Made by a program: the position numbers and the translations under genes | Shown: positions 1 to 14,740 of the stretch, piece by piece | How the letters are laid out: each line of letters begins with the position of its first letter | Position numbering within the stretch: the stretch's first letter is position 1 | Source of the DNA: Haemonchus contortus | Taxonomy: Eukaryota; Nematoda; Chromadorea; Rhabditida; Trichostrongylidae | Assembly: GCA_000469685.2 (NCBI GenBank) | Contig: LS997565.1 | Span: forward strand, 37,831,019-37,895,018 | Direction of reading: 5' to 3' | DNA: 64,000 bases | The notes under the pieces: generated by a model | Seen by the model: the letters and a program-made list of their open reading frames with translations, nothing else | The model's database searches: none | What the model was told of the DNA's origin: nothing

Positions 1-107
1 GGCAACACCAATCTTCCAATTACCTTTGTTTCGCATTTCTTCCTCACCTGAATAAATCAAAATGAAAGATTGATTCGAGTCAACAAGGTCATGTAAAGCA
101 AAACGAT

Positions 108-180
108 TGCTCCCGGTGAGGCTCGAACTCACGACCTTCAGATTATGAGACTGACGCGCTGCCGACTGCGCTACGGAAGC
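108..180 (-). tRNA. tRNA-Met(CAT), array copy 1
   Basis: This 73-nt gene folds as a complete cloverleaf. The acceptor stem has 7 pairs including one G-U. The D stem is GCGC/GCGC, the anticodon loop is CTCATAA, and the T arm is GTGAG-TTCGAGC-CTCAC. The first pair is G1-C72, which marks an elongator rather than an initiator methionine tRNA. The internal A and B boxes are intact. Confidence 0.95.
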
Positions 181-392
181 TTGTAGTAAGCCCGGCTGCA
201 TAAGTATACGAACACTGTCTTTGTTCTGGGAAATTCCTTCCTTGCCAGACTAATTGAAAACGAAGGAAATCATGGAGCAGGTGCTGCACCACCAATCTTC
301 CAATACCTTTGTTTCGCTACTTCCTCCCTTGCCTGAATAAATCAAAATGAAAGATTGATTCGAGTCGACAAGGTCATGCAAAGCAAAACGAT

Positions 393-465
393 TGCTCCCG
401 GTGAGGCTCGAACTCACGACCTTCAGATTATGAGACTGACGCGCTGCCGACTGCGCTACGGAAGC
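393..465 (-). tRNA. tRNA-Met(CAT), array copy 2
   Basis: Identical to copy 1 over all 73 nt, with intact cloverleaf, CAT anticodon and B box GGTCGTGAGTTCGAGCC. Confidence 0.95.
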
Positions 466-676
466 TTGTACTACGGGCGGCTGCATAAGTATACGAACAC
501 TGTCTTTGTTTTGGGAATTCCTTCCTTGCCAGACTAATTGAAAACGAAGGAAATCATGGAGCACGTGCTGCAACACCAATCTTCCAATACCTTTGTTTCG
601 CTACTTCCTCCCTTGCCTGAATAAATCAAAATGAAAGATTGATTCGAGTCGACAAGGTCATGCAAAGCAAAACGAT

Positions 677-749
677 TGCTCCCGGTGAGGCTCGAACTCA
701 CGACCTTCAGATTATGAGACTGACGCGCTGCCGACTGCGCTACGGAAGC
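677..749 (-). tRNA. tRNA-Met(CAT), array copy 3
   Basis: Identical gene in the homogenised core of the array. Confidence 0.95.
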
Positions 750-961
750 TTGTACTACGGGCGGCTGCATAAGTATACGAACACTGTCTTTGTTTTGGGA
801 AATTCCTTCCTTGCCAGACTAATTGAAAACGAAGGAAATCATGGAGCAGGTGCTGCAACACCAATCTTCCAATACCTTTGTTTCGCTACTTCCTCCCTTG
901 CCTGAATAAATCAAAATGAAAGATTGATTCGAGTCGACAAGGTCATGCAAAGCAAAACGAT

Positions 962-1034
962 TGCTCCCGGTGAGGCTCGAACTCACGACCTTCAGATTAT
1001 GAGACTGACGCGCTGCCGACTGCGCTACGGAAGC
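962..1034 (-). tRNA. tRNA-Met(CAT), array copy 4
   Basis: Identical gene in the homogenised core of the array. Confidence 0.95.
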
Positions 1035-1246
1035 TTGTACTACGGGCGGCTGCATAAGTATACGAACACTGTCTTTGTTTTGGGAAATTCCTTCCTTGCC
1101 AGACTAATTGAAAACGAAGGAAATCATGGAGCAGGTGCTGCAACACCAATCTTCCAATACCTTTGTTTCGCTACTTCCTCCCTTGCCTGAATAAATCAAA
1201 ATGAAAGATTGATTCGAGTCGACAAGGTCATGCAAAGCAAAACGAT

Positions 1247-1319
1247 TGCTCCCGGTGAGGCTCGAACTCACGACCTTCAGATTATGAGACTGACGCGCTG
1301 CCGACTGCGCTACGGAAGC
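1247..1319 (-). tRNA. tRNA-Met(CAT), array copy 5
   Basis: Identical gene in the homogenised core of the array. Confidence 0.95.
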
Positions 1320-1531
1320 TTGTACTACGGGCGGCTGCATAAGTATACGAACACTGTCTTTGTTTTGGGAAATTCCTTCCTTGCCAGACTAATTGAAAAC
1401 GAAGGAAATCATGGAGCAGGTGCTGCAACACCAATCTTCCAATACCTTTGTTTCGCTACTTCCTCCCTTGCCTGAATAAATCAAAATGAAAGATTGATTC
1501 GAGTCGACAAGGTCATGCAAAGCAAAACGAT

Positions 1532-1604
1532 TGCTCCCGGTGAGGCTCGAACTCACGACCTTCAGATTATGAGACTGACGCGCTGCCGACTGCGCTACGG
1601 AAGC
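1532..1604 (-). tRNA. tRNA-Met(CAT), array copy 6
   Basis: Identical gene. Only the upstream flank differs slightly (a TAG/TAA variant near 1609). Confidence 0.95.
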
Positions 1605-1816
1605 TTGTAGTAAGGGCGGCTGCATAAGTATACGAACACTGCCTTTGTTTTGGGAAATTCCTTCCTTGCCAGACTAATTGAAAACGAAGGAAATCATGGA
1701 GCAGGTGCTGCAACACCAATCTTCCAATACCTTTGTTTCGCTACTTCCTCCCTTGCCTGAATAAATCAAAATGAAAGATTGATTCGAGTCGACAAGGTCA
1801 TGCAAAGCAAAACGAT

Positions 1817-1889
1817 TGCTCCCGGTGAGGCTCGAACTCACGACCTTCAGATTATGAGACTGACGCGCTGCCGACTGCGCTACGGAAGC
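1817..1889 (-). tRNA. tRNA-Met(CAT), array copy 7
   Basis: Identical gene in the homogenised core of the array. Confidence 0.95.
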
Positions 1890-2101
1890 TTGTACTACGG
1901 GCGGCTGCATAAGTATACGAACACTGCCTTTATTTTGGGGAATTCCTTCCTTGCCAGACTAATTGAAAACGAAGGAAATCATGGAGCAGGTGCTGCAACA
2001 CCAATCTTCCAATACCTTTGTTTCGCGACTTCCTCCCTTGCCTGAATAAATCAAAATGAAAGATTAATTCGAGTCAACAAGGTCATGTAAAGCAAAACGA
2101 T

Positions 2102-2174
2102 TGCTCCCGGTGAGGCTCGAACTCACGACCTTCAGATTATGAGACTGACGCGCTGCCGACTGCGCTACGGAAGC
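2102..2174 (-). tRNA. tRNA-Met(CAT), array copy 8
   Basis: Gene intact. From this unit rightward the spacer carries the diverged variant. Confidence 0.95.
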
Positions 2175-2386
2175 TTGTACTACGGGCGGCTGCATAAGTA
2201 TACGAACACTGTCTTTGTTTTGGGAAATTCCTTCCTTGCCAGACTAATTGAAAACGAAGGAAATCATGGAGCAGGATGCGGCCACTTCGATCTTCCAGTA
2301 CCTTTGTTTCGCAATTTCCCTTGCCCCTGAATAAATCAAAATGAAAGATTGATTCGAGTCAACAAGGTCATGTAAAGCAAAACGAT

Positions 2387-2459
2387 TGCTCCCGGTGAGG
2401 CTCGAACTCACGACCTTCAGATTATGAGACTGACGCGCTGCCGACTGCGCTACGGAAGC
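2387..2459 (-). tRNA. tRNA-Met(CAT), array copy 9
   Basis: Gene intact within a diverged spacer unit. Confidence 0.95.
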
Positions 2460-2671
2460 TTGTAATAAGGGCCGGCTGCATAAGTATACGAACACTGCCT
2501 TTGTTCTGGGGAATTCCTTCCTTGCCCGACTAATTGAAAACGAAGGAAATCATGGGCAGATGCGGCCACTTCGATCTTCCAGTACCTTTGTTTCGCAATT
2601 TCCTTCCTCACCTGAATAAATCAAAATGAAAGATTGATTCGAGTCAACAAGGTCATGTAAAGCAAAACGAT

Positions 2672-2744
2672 TGCTCCCGGTGAGGCTCGAACTCACGACC
2701 TTCAGATTATGAGACTGACGCGCTGCCGACTGCGCTGCGGAAGC
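2672..2744 (-). tRNA. tRNA-Met(CAT), array copy 10, U8 changed to C
   Basis: One substitution replaces the near-universal U8 with C (CCGCAG instead of CCGTAG at the acceptor/D junction). U8 normally pairs with A14 in the tRNA core, so this copy may fold poorly or be inactive. The rest is canonical. Confidence 0.85.
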
Positions 2745-2956
2745 TTGTAGTAAGCCCGGCTGCATAAGTATACGAACATTGCCTTTGTTCTGGGGAATTC
2801 CTTCCCTGCCCGACTAGTTAAAAACGAAGGAAATCATGGAGCAGATGCGGCCACTTCGATCTTCCAGTACCTTTGTTTCGCAATTTCCTTCCTCACCTGA
2901 ATAAATCAAAATGCAAGATTGATTCGAGTCAACAAGGTCATGTAAAGCAAAACGAT

Positions 2957-3029
2957 TGCTCCCGGTGAGGCTCGAACTCACGACCTTCAGATTATGAGAC
3001 TGACGCGCTGCCGACTGCGCTACGGAAGC
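2957..3029 (-). tRNA. tRNA-Met(CAT), array copy 11
   Basis: Gene intact within a diverged spacer unit. Confidence 0.95.
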
Positions 3030-3241
3030 TTGTAGTAAGGCCGGCTGCATAAGTATACGAACATTGCCTTTGTTCTGGGGAATTCCTTTCCTGCCCGACT
3101 AATTGAAAACGAAGGAAATCATGGAGCAGATGCGGCCACTTCGATCTTCCAGTACCTTTGTTTCGCAATTTCCTTCCTCACCTGAATAAATCAAAATGCA
3201 AGATTGATTTGAGTCAACAAGGTCATGTAAAGCATAACGAT

Positions 3242-3314
3242 TGCTCCCGGTGAAGCTCGAACTCACGACCTTCAGATTATGAGACTGACGCGCTGCCGAC
3301 TGCGCTACGGAAGC
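3242..3314 (-). tRNA. tRNA-Met(CAT), array copy 12, G53-C61 changed to G-U
   Basis: One substitution turns C61 of the T stem into U, replacing the strongly conserved G53-C61 pair with G-U. It also alters the B-box promoter. Possibly still transcribed, but weakened. Confidence 0.85.
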
Positions 3315-3526
3315 TTGTAGTAAGCCCGGCTGCATAAGTATACGAACACTGCCTTTGTTCTGGGGAATTCCTTTCCTGCCCGACTAATTGAAAACGAAGG
3401 AAATCATGGAGCAGATGCGGCCACTTCGATCTTCCAGTACCTTTGTTTCGCAATTTCCTTCGTCACCTGAATAAATCAAAATGAAAGATTGATTCGAGTC
3501 GGCAAGGTCATTCAAAGCAAAACGAT

Positions 3527-3599
3527 TGCTCCCGGTGAGGCTCGAACTCACGACCTTCAGATTATGAGACTGACGCGCTGCCGACTGACCTACGGAAGC
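3527..3599 (-). pseudogene. tRNA-Met(CAT) pseudogene, array copy 13
   Basis: The 5' half of the D stem reads GGTC instead of GCGC, so two of its four pairs with the unchanged 3' GCGC are lost and the A box is altered. It is the terminal unit, and the repeat homology stops just beyond it, as expected for a decaying array edge. Confidence 0.8.
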
Positions 3600-3610
3600 T
3601 TGAAGTGGAA

Positions 3611-4380
3611 GCACCTACGTCATCAGTGAGAAAGGCATTAGATGCGCTCTGGATTTTCCAAAGAAATCGTAAAATTACCGGTAGAGATGGTTAACCGTCC
3701 TTAACCAACGACCTTTTGCCGTATATACCGCACTGCGACTCATGACTCAGTGGCATTATAACGCTATCTTCCTAACACAAATATAAGGGAGACAGCGGTA
3801 AGTTTCATTCGCTACTGACAATCGCTCGTGGCGACAGCGGATTTTTATATCCGCTTTAACGGTGAAACCTTGGTGAGTTATGTTTCGAATTATGGGTTTT
3901 GAATTCGCCGTAACATTCGCCAGGAAGCAATGCGCTTTTCGGATACTGTGCGAAGTCTCAAGTTGCTTCAGGCCTCTGAGGAAAACGATAACGTCGAAAC
4001 GTCAGGCCCTTCATTTAGAAAGTTGTTCCACCTACCAGCCACGCATACACAAGAAGATTTCAATCATAAACAAGTGTGCCGAGGTTAAAGCAAGAAAGAA
4101 GTTGAAGTCTCATCTTTTTTTTTTGAAAACTTCGTTTTTGAAAACTGTCTTGCTGAAAGCGATAGACACGTTTGTAAACCAAAAACGGAAAAAAAAGTCA
4201 AATCCACGAGCACATAGGGCTTCAATACAAGTTTATTTGAGCAAAACAAGAAATGACAATAAATTAACAATTTTAATCAAAGCCTAACAATAATAATAAT
4301 AACAATGCCATGATATGACCGTGCATTTGCAGTTTAATGAAGGATTCAGCGGAATCTTACGAGCATTTGAAAATAGAGAT
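3611..4380. other. Intergenic, no recognisable gene
   Basis: AT-rich sequence between the tRNA array and the methyltransferase 3' end. A 135-codon plus-strand frame (3880-4287) has no family resemblance and ends in a lysine-rich low-complexity stretch, so it is not called. The reverse complement of 4333-4338 is ATTAAA, a likely poly(A) signal for the minus-strand gene at 4392. Confidence 0.5.
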
Positions 4381-4391
4381 CTGACGAGAAC

Positions 4392-7931
<3,540 letters not shown>

Positions 7932-8318
7932 AGAAGGCACTAGTCCAAAACGATTAATACGGAGACCAGACCAAAATCTGCTGCAAAATTCCCAATGGCG
8001 TGAACAGTTCAGTGTTCTGTAAGGAAGTATTAAATGATTAGCATAAACAAACAAATATCAATAGATACAATACATTCAGTCAGAGAACAATGGTGATTGA
8101 TGGAACAGTTGCCATGACTTCAGTCGGAATGATCGCAAAACAGTATTGGGAATTTCGAAGGCTACTTCCAGAAATATTGAATGACAGGACAACTAAATAA
8201 AGAGCGACACCTTTAAAGTGGAATGATAACCAATTTCGCAAAAGAACTGGGTGGGAAGCGGTAGTTTGGCGCGACAATTTGCACCCACTTTGGCATTGGG
8301 GCGCATGTTCTCCAATTA
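7932..8318. other. 5' flank of the methyltransferase gene
   Basis: Sequence between the first methyltransferase exon and the mariner element, expected to hold the promoter and any spliced-leader acceptor. An AG at about 7940 (minus strand) lies 9 nt before the ATG but has a weak pyrimidine tract. No other signal was recognised. Confidence 0.4.
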
Positions 8319-9600
8319 TTAGGCTGTAAGGAAAGTTCTAGCCGTTCCCACGTACGTGCCATATGAATTAAAAGTTAGGCGGCTGTTCATTCAGTCTAAT
8401 CGACATATTGTGCTCCTTAGGTAAGTCATTAGTTGCTCTTCCTGTCATACCGCTTTCCCCAGAATCTGTAAGGTTTTGGAATTTCTAGGAGGGTCTTTTT
8501 GGCAGAATGGATAGGACTTCTTTTTGAATGGTTTTATTTCACGAGTTCAAACTTGGTTGAACTGCGAAGGAGGCAGCCACAAACATCAATGTTACGTGGG
8601 GAGAAGGCACTGCATCGGAGCGAACGGTTTGTCGCTGGTTTCAGAAGTTTAGAAGTTGAGACGAGACACTGAAAGACAAGAGCGAGTTGGTCGACCATCG
8701 TTAATTGATCACGATGTTTTGCTAAGAGCGGTCGAAGAAGATCGACGTCAACCTTTGAGAGAGATTGCCAAGAAGATGGTTGTCACCACACACTTCTCGC
8801 TGCCCTCCTCAAGCAGCTTTGAATGGTGAAGAAGCTTGCCAAGTGGGTGCCGCACGAACTCACGGAGCAGCAGCAATTGAAGCGCGCAGAGGTTTTAAGT
8901 TCGCTGTTGAGAGGAAATGATGTTGAGATTTTTCTCCATCGTATTGTAACGTGTGATGAGAAATGGATCTTGTATGATAACTGGAAGCGTTCTGCTCAGT
9001 GGGTGGGTGTGGATGAGCCTCCGAAAAGTTTCCTAGACCAGGTTTACACGTCACGAAGAAAATGATCACAGTTTGGTGGTCCAGCCATGGATTAACCCAC
9101 TACGCCTTTCTTCCTCCAAGTCGAACCATCATCGCACAGCCCCTATTGTGATCAAATTCACGAGAAATACACGAACTGGGGTAAATGCAGCCAGCACTAG
9201 TCAATCGCTACGCTCTGCTGCTCTTGCACGACAATGCACAACCGCATGTGTCACAAACTGCCTTCCAGAAGCTGAACGAGCTGCGAATCGAAGCTCTCCC
9301 TCATCCATTCTACTCACCAGACCTGTCACCAACAGACTACCATTTGTTCAAACATCTGGGCAACTCCTTAAAGGAACGAGTATTCAAAAATCAAGGCGAC
9401 GTGGAAGCTGCCTTTCTCGAGATCTTGGAGTCCAGATCTCCGAACTTTCAGAAGAATGGGATAAACAGACTTGTATCACGTTGGCGAAAATGTGTGGAAT
9501 CGAATAGGGCTTATTTTGAATAAAAATGTTCACTTTGAGATGAGTTATAACTTTTTGAAAGTTAGCTGACAAAACGGACAGAACTTTCCTTACAACCTAA
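8319..9600 (+). mobile_element. mariner DNA transposon, full length, transposase inactivated
   Basis: A 1282-bp element flanked by TA duplications (8317-8318 and 9601-9602). Its terminal inverted repeats are about 28 bp and begin TTAGGYTGTAAGGAAAGTTC, with two or three mismatches. It encodes a mariner transposase in the plus direction. The length, TA target and DD34D catalytic spacing place it in the mariner family. It lies upstream of the methyltransferase gene. Confidence 0.95.
8505..9523 (+). pseudogene. mariner transposase, frameshifted
   Basis: Transposase-like sequence runs through several frames. An N-terminal helix-turn-helix region (about 8540-8790; SERTVCRWFQKF, VGRPSLIDHD, LREIAKKM) is followed by WVPHELTE and the first catalytic block RIVTCDEKWILYDN (8823-9065). 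The second and third aspartates sit in LLHDNAQPHV and YSPDLSPTDYHLF (9185-9523) and are 34 residues apart, the DD34D signature of mariner. The C-terminal block RWRKCVESNRAYFE is intact. Frame changes near 8650, 8800 and 9070-9180 and stops in the N-terminal part rule out a functional protein. It would have been an element-encoded nuclear enzyme catalysing cut-and-paste transposition. Confidence 0.9.
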
Positions 9601-9602
9601 TA

Positions 9603-12600
9603 GCACCCATACAACACGTTCTGCGTCAACCTACTCGTCCAAATCGTTCAGCTTTTCGTTTTACGGTCAGCTATCGGTCGGATTTTGATTGCTTCTCACC
9701 CTTATTTGGAGTGAAGGCTCAGAAGTCATTGAATTTTTGGTTGGCCGAAGTTGCGAAAAATAGGAGTTTACAGTTGTTCTCTCCGTGACAGCCATGTGGA
9801 AAGATTAGAGATGCTGATCATTTTCAAAAAAAAAGGATTGCGAAAGAACCCTTCAATCTGAGGACATTACCAAGTAAATGTTGAGACAAAACTCCATGGA
9901 AATGTGGCTAAATGAGGTGTGGAATGAGAGCTAGCGCTACAGCAAGATCCTGTCACGATCAATCTTAATCTAGTATTCTGCACAAAGTGCCATATGACAG
10001 AAGCTTTCGACAGTTTTAGAAAGGCATTTTAATGGAGGTGGGTGACTGAATGTCTACAGCCTCTGGATAATGACATTGGCCAGGACAATTTGAAAGCGGT
10101 AACGATGAATGGCCTACATTACAAAAACTAGGCATACCGAAAGCGAGACCAGGAAAGGATTGACTACAATTAGCTAGTGGTATTGGTGGCCCACAGCCTC
10201 TATTCAGCCTCTGAGAACACATTTGTCAATAACATCAGAAAAGCTCTGGATGAAGAGTTCTTGATCAATGAGTCGAAGTAGCATTTTAAGGCTAGAATTT
10301 GGGCGTGCAAACAGAGGAGATAATCGGGCTCCGAAATCGAGAATCGAAGTCCATTTATGCCAACCTAATAATACTACCTTATGTGCTGCATATCTTATGA
10401 TCACTCGTGCAACAATTGAAACGAGATTTTTTCCAATCATAGAAAATGAAGGGACAGTTGAGCTCAGTGACTGCTTTCATAGTCCGCCCCCCGGTCCGCG
10501 TGCTCGCGCACCGACCGCCGACTATGAAAGCAGCCAGTGACGTCATCCTCCAAAGGGCACTGGTCCTGCTCAAAAGTACGGCTTGTTTCACAGTTCTGAC
10601 TCTACCCTTCAGTACAGATCGTCACCGTAATCTACGAAATTAAAAGGAAAATTAAAGTGAATCATATCAATCAAACTTTGAATCACTCACGTCCTCGAAT
10701 TTCATAAAATGTCTAAGCTTAATCAGTCCACCCAATTACAAGACAATTTCGTGTAAGACCATGCCAAGTGGTAGACTCAAAGAAAATGTTTACTTGGCGT
10801 GAAAACTAATCAAAGTTTGCCCCGTATATAAGCTCTAATGACTGTGCAAACATTTCGCTTTGTGCCTTAGCTCGCAATAAACGACTTCATCAGCCTTTTC
10901 GTCCGATCCTAGAGTTATTTACACTGATACAAAAAGACATTCTCTAATGAATTTCCGAATTTTCATAATGTTTGATGAGAATTGCAATTGTTTCGAACTG
11001 TTAAGCAATATTTTTCACGTAATTCTAATGCTGGAGAAATTTGTGCGAATAGTTTGTTGCAATACCTGGCCAGGCGCTCCCGATGGCCCTTGATGGGGCA
11101 CATTTTCAACTTTCAAATTCACAAATAGACAAAATATACGCCTTTGAAGCTTTCATGATACAAACAGCCTTGTCACTGTCCCCTACATGCAGAATGCGTA
11201 GGGGTTTGATGTGCAATGTAGCGTTGAAATAATTAAACCATGATTTATTAGGAAAATAAGTGGGAAACTTTGAGAGCTTCTCTTTCTATCGCCCACTCGA
11301 TTGAGATGTTTTGTTTGTGAGAACTGTTTATGTTTAAAGACTTGTTTATTTGTTGTTTGTCTTTTGTTTAAAAAGTTTTGTTTAAAATTATGTAACAGGG
11401 TGAATTCATCATCCCAACCAAACATTGGCACATGATGCAGCTTAAAGGTTAATGACTGGCAGATACGCACTTGATCCTAGAGGCTCTGACCCGTTGTGCT
11501 TTACAAAATCGGTCTAGGTACGCATTACATTATACTAGTGGTACTCGAAATGCTACAGGATGGAAATAAGACCCAAATCTCTTTAGCTTCCAGACTTTGA
11601 AGCGACACTGGCGAAACTTCAACTGAATGCCTTGGTAGAGACTTCAGTACATGTCCAGGATGTTCATACTATGCTGAGATTAACTGAAAATCGAACACGA
11701 TGTCTACTACTCTCTAGGTTTCCAATTAAGAGCCAGGTTACATATAAAATCATTTAACTGAAGTTAGCAATCTGTAAAATCTCTAACAATACAAGGCTCT
11801 AAGCTCTTGCCACGTCTCTAGAAAGGTTTTACCGGCTTGTAGCGACCTGCCACGAGCAAAACATTCTTAGGCCCTGAACTCAGTACATGCAAAGCAGGGG
11901 CCCTGATTTTGTTGACGACGACAACAACTGCGAACCCTTGATGCTGACCTATGTAGGGCGAACACTGGAGGAACTTGTCCCGGCTCAGTGCAGACCACAT
12001 CGTTTATAGTTTACACTACTCTCAATACAATAGAATGAAATTGTGTGTCAAGTTTCACACTTCTGTTCGGACATGTGATAGGATAAAGGCTATTCATGAG
12101 GACTTTCATTTTCTACTTACATACTGAAGAAGAAGGTGGGATGAAGCTGTAGTGTCTACGATAAGAAGGCAAAAGGTAAAATCTCGTGTGTAGCTATTTG
12201 CTCTTTGAAATAAAGCGCAGCTGAATAGCATCTTAGCGACAGCTCTGTTCTTGAGCTCTGAACTTAGAGCTCATGCAGTTTCATTTGTTAAGAAAATACT
12301 CTAAGACTCGTAGACGTCTCTAACAAGTACTGCATAGCGTCGAAGCAAATGTCTTACTGAACACGGGTCTAGTGAAGGGGTTTTCTAAAAAAAACACCAA
12401 AATCACAACTATACCTGGGTACAGAAAGGTCAAAGTCAAATAACTCAAATCACCAACCACATTTGATAATCTCAAACAACTGGTACTTCACAAGATGGAT
12501 TTTATAGTGCCGGTAACGTGTAACTAACCCACGCGAAGTGCCACCACCCAACACTGGACCTCTACAGAGGTACTTTTTTGGTGTGTCGTATAGAGACGGG

Positions 12601-14640
12601 TATTTGGAGTCGGCCTTTTATAGTCTTCGACTTACTGTATCACACATTCACTGGCTTTGAATCCATCTTGTGCTATTTATGCCCAGTTCTTGGGATCCTC
12701 GTTCAGTTTTGAACCATGTTGAACCGAATTCTTGCATTTGTACTTTCCTTATACAATGAAAGTGAGAAATGGCTGTAACAAAGGTATGAATTTGAGCAAC
12801 GAACATTAGAACGAAGGTCACTCATCCTCAAAAATATTCTGCAGAAAATTTCAAAACTGAAGGGCATTTTCGTCATTAGATTCTCCTAGATTCTTAGTAT
12901 CTTATAGTTACCGACTTTATTGAACCATGATCCTTGTTGATCTCGAGAACAGGATGCACAGAGAAGTTATACCGCTAAGAGTAGCTTCATTTCTTCTACT
13001 CTGGATGGAATTTCCGGATCTTTATAGTTTGCTATGCCGATTTCCGCATTTGGACCTATTGCTTTTAAACACCCGAGATACGTATCAGTGATAATGATAT
13101 TCCGATGTCGTTCCATCGATACGGCCACTTTCGCTTCCCATCCTTTTCTTTCACATCGTTGGCTATTCATTGCCCATACGTATACTAAGAAATTATCTAC
13201 GTTTCAGAAGACCATTTAGTCCTCTATTTCATTAGTCCATAGGACGCTATCGTAGCTGAGAAAGGAGTGCTCCGAAAGTAATTCTCCTTCAATCACGAAT
13301 TTTTTGATTTTTTTTATGAATGTTCAAATAATTTTGCACTGGATCTTTTCTCCTTTCTTGTCTTTTTATTGAGGGAAGTACTTTAGAAGAACGTTTTGAA
13401 GCCTCTTAAATCGATATAGGTTCATGATCAGTGCTGGCTATTGCTCGCCATGCGCCGCGACCTCTTTTCTGTTAAAGATCCGTAGAGGTAATTCACTCGT
13501 AGCAATCTGTCACTTTTCGTTGACATAGGCGTTAACACGCATATCACATATCCTATAGTATTGTGTAAAATTCAATGGTATACAGTCGTAGTATTATAAC
13601 TCCATATTATCATAACCATGCTGTAACTGCAAGGGTGCCGAAAATATGAGCGCTCATCCGGTATTTGATGGTTCTACGGTAGGAATAATAATGGAAACTA
13701 TGCGCATGTTTGCTTGTTTGACATTAAATGCAATAAAAGTGCGACCACATTCCAAAATACCCCTAATCAGCCCGGAGAGAGGCACTGAGTCCGCGTTCGT
13801 GTACAAAGGTATCCTTTTCCCCCTGAACCGTTCTTGAGTTTTGGTTTTGAGGAATTTAAATTGGGATGACAAACCTACATGTTCCCTACTAGTCATGGAC
13901 CACATGGCGAACTTAACTGTGTCAAGATCTAGAGAGCAGGAGGCCATTTCTCCCGTGGTCCCAGAGTCGGGCAGTTAGCGTTGGCAACAATCCTGGACAT
14001 GAAACATTTCCATAGGCGTAGCGCATGATTTCGAAGGTGTCTAAAAGAGAGTGAGCGCACATTTCGGTTCACGGGTAGATGGTGATTACATGAAGGTCGT
14101 AACATACCGATACTGTTTTCACTAGTCATCTGGCCGAACTTATAAAGTAAAGAGCGGCTTGGCAGCAATCTACCTGGCAGTGTTCGTTACGCAGAATTAC
14201 TATTAGATTGCTTGACGTGTAACCGATTCTTGCAAGAATGGGACCCTTTCTGCATTTAAAAATAGCTGTTGTTCTTTTCGACCAGTTATCGTATTTGTTG
14301 CTTATCATATGATGTAACTGTCTACATTTCGGGTTGGGATGTCTAATGCGAAGTCACATTTCTTCCATGTTATCCTCCATATTTTCGCCGGCTGCCGTTT
14401 AGGTTAGGCTTACCTGTGCGAATGAAAGCAGACTTTTGCTATCAAACAGAACAAATACTCCCTGTTACTCATCCGAATTCTGGGACGCTCTGCGAACTGC
14501 GACGAGCCATTCCAGCCCGATACCGATCAGAGTTGTTGGGGTATTTCCAATGGTGCGGTGCACTGTTACTATCGAAACTCCGGAATCTGCGAACTGTTTG
14601 ATATCAATCATAGAATGCCTGGCAAGGTGAACGATTCATG
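9603..14640. other. Long gene-poor interval
   Basis: About 5 kb in which I recognise no gene, RNA or element family. Three minus-strand frames are worth noting without being called: 12967-13170 (ends PSRVEEMKLLLAV), 13654-13947 and 13929-14168. None resembles a known family, although the first has protein-like composition. A GC-rich inverted repeat at 10471-10533 is listed separately. The rest is AT-rich and featureless to inspection. Confidence 0.4.
10471..10533. repeat. Inverted repeat around a GC-rich core
   Basis: CTGCTTTCATAGT at 10471-10483 is repeated exactly as its reverse complement at 10521-10533, enclosing 37 bp of CG-rich sequence in otherwise AT-rich DNA. CAGTGA also occurs directly repeated just outside each arm. 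It could be a small palindromic repeat or a promoter-type CpG patch. There is no flanking gene to support the latter. Confidence 0.6.
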
Positions 14641-14654
14641 GACAAAACTTCGTT

Positions 14655-14740
14655 CTCGGGCGGGAATCGAACCCGTTCTCGTGCTTTACGGGCATTGTGC
14701 TCTTCAGCTCTTACACTGCCGATACCACGCTTGTCTTCAC
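14655..14740 (-). repeat. tRNA-like fragment, probable SINE head
   Basis: Read on the minus strand this contains a perfect B box (GGTTCGATTCC) after an A-box-like GTGTAAGAGCTGAAGAGC. The acceptor stem does not pair fully and the anticodon arm is irregular. It is probably a tRNA-derived SINE head or an old tRNA pseudogene rather than a working tRNA. Confidence 0.4.

Larger units (their letters stand above)
1..3610 (-). repeat. Tandem array of about 285-bp units, each carrying a tRNA-Met gene
   Basis: Thirteen head-to-tail units occupy this stretch and the left edge cuts the array. tRNA starts are 285 bp apart at every step, with no drift. Each unit holds one minus-strand elongator tRNA-Met gene plus about 212 bp of conserved spacer. 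The spacer includes a T4 run a few bases past the tRNA 3' end, a likely RNA polymerase III terminator. Units between about 250 and 2040 are nearly identical, whereas the units from about 2050 to 3600 and the first partial unit share diverged spacer variants. This fits homogenisation by unequal exchange in the core and decay at the edges. The last unit breaks off at about 3600. Short open frames on both strands of each unit are by-products of the repeat. Confidence 0.95.

Noticed and set aside
1..3610. Regularly spaced repeats resembling a CRISPR array
   Set aside because: The unit is 285 bp with a complete tRNA gene in each; spacers are conserved rather than unique, and the surroundings are eukaryotic.
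250..3614. Repeated 78-109 codon open frames on both strands of the tRNA array
   Set aside because: They run through the tRNA genes and recur identically because the unit recurs. They have no family resemblance or splice context.
3880..4287. 135-codon plus-strand frame
   Set aside because: Low-complexity lysine-rich C-terminus, no homology, and no conserved features.
14655..14740. Functional tRNA gene on the minus strand
   Set aside because: The B box is good but the acceptor stem mispairs and the anticodon arm is irregular; a SINE head or pseudogene is more likely.
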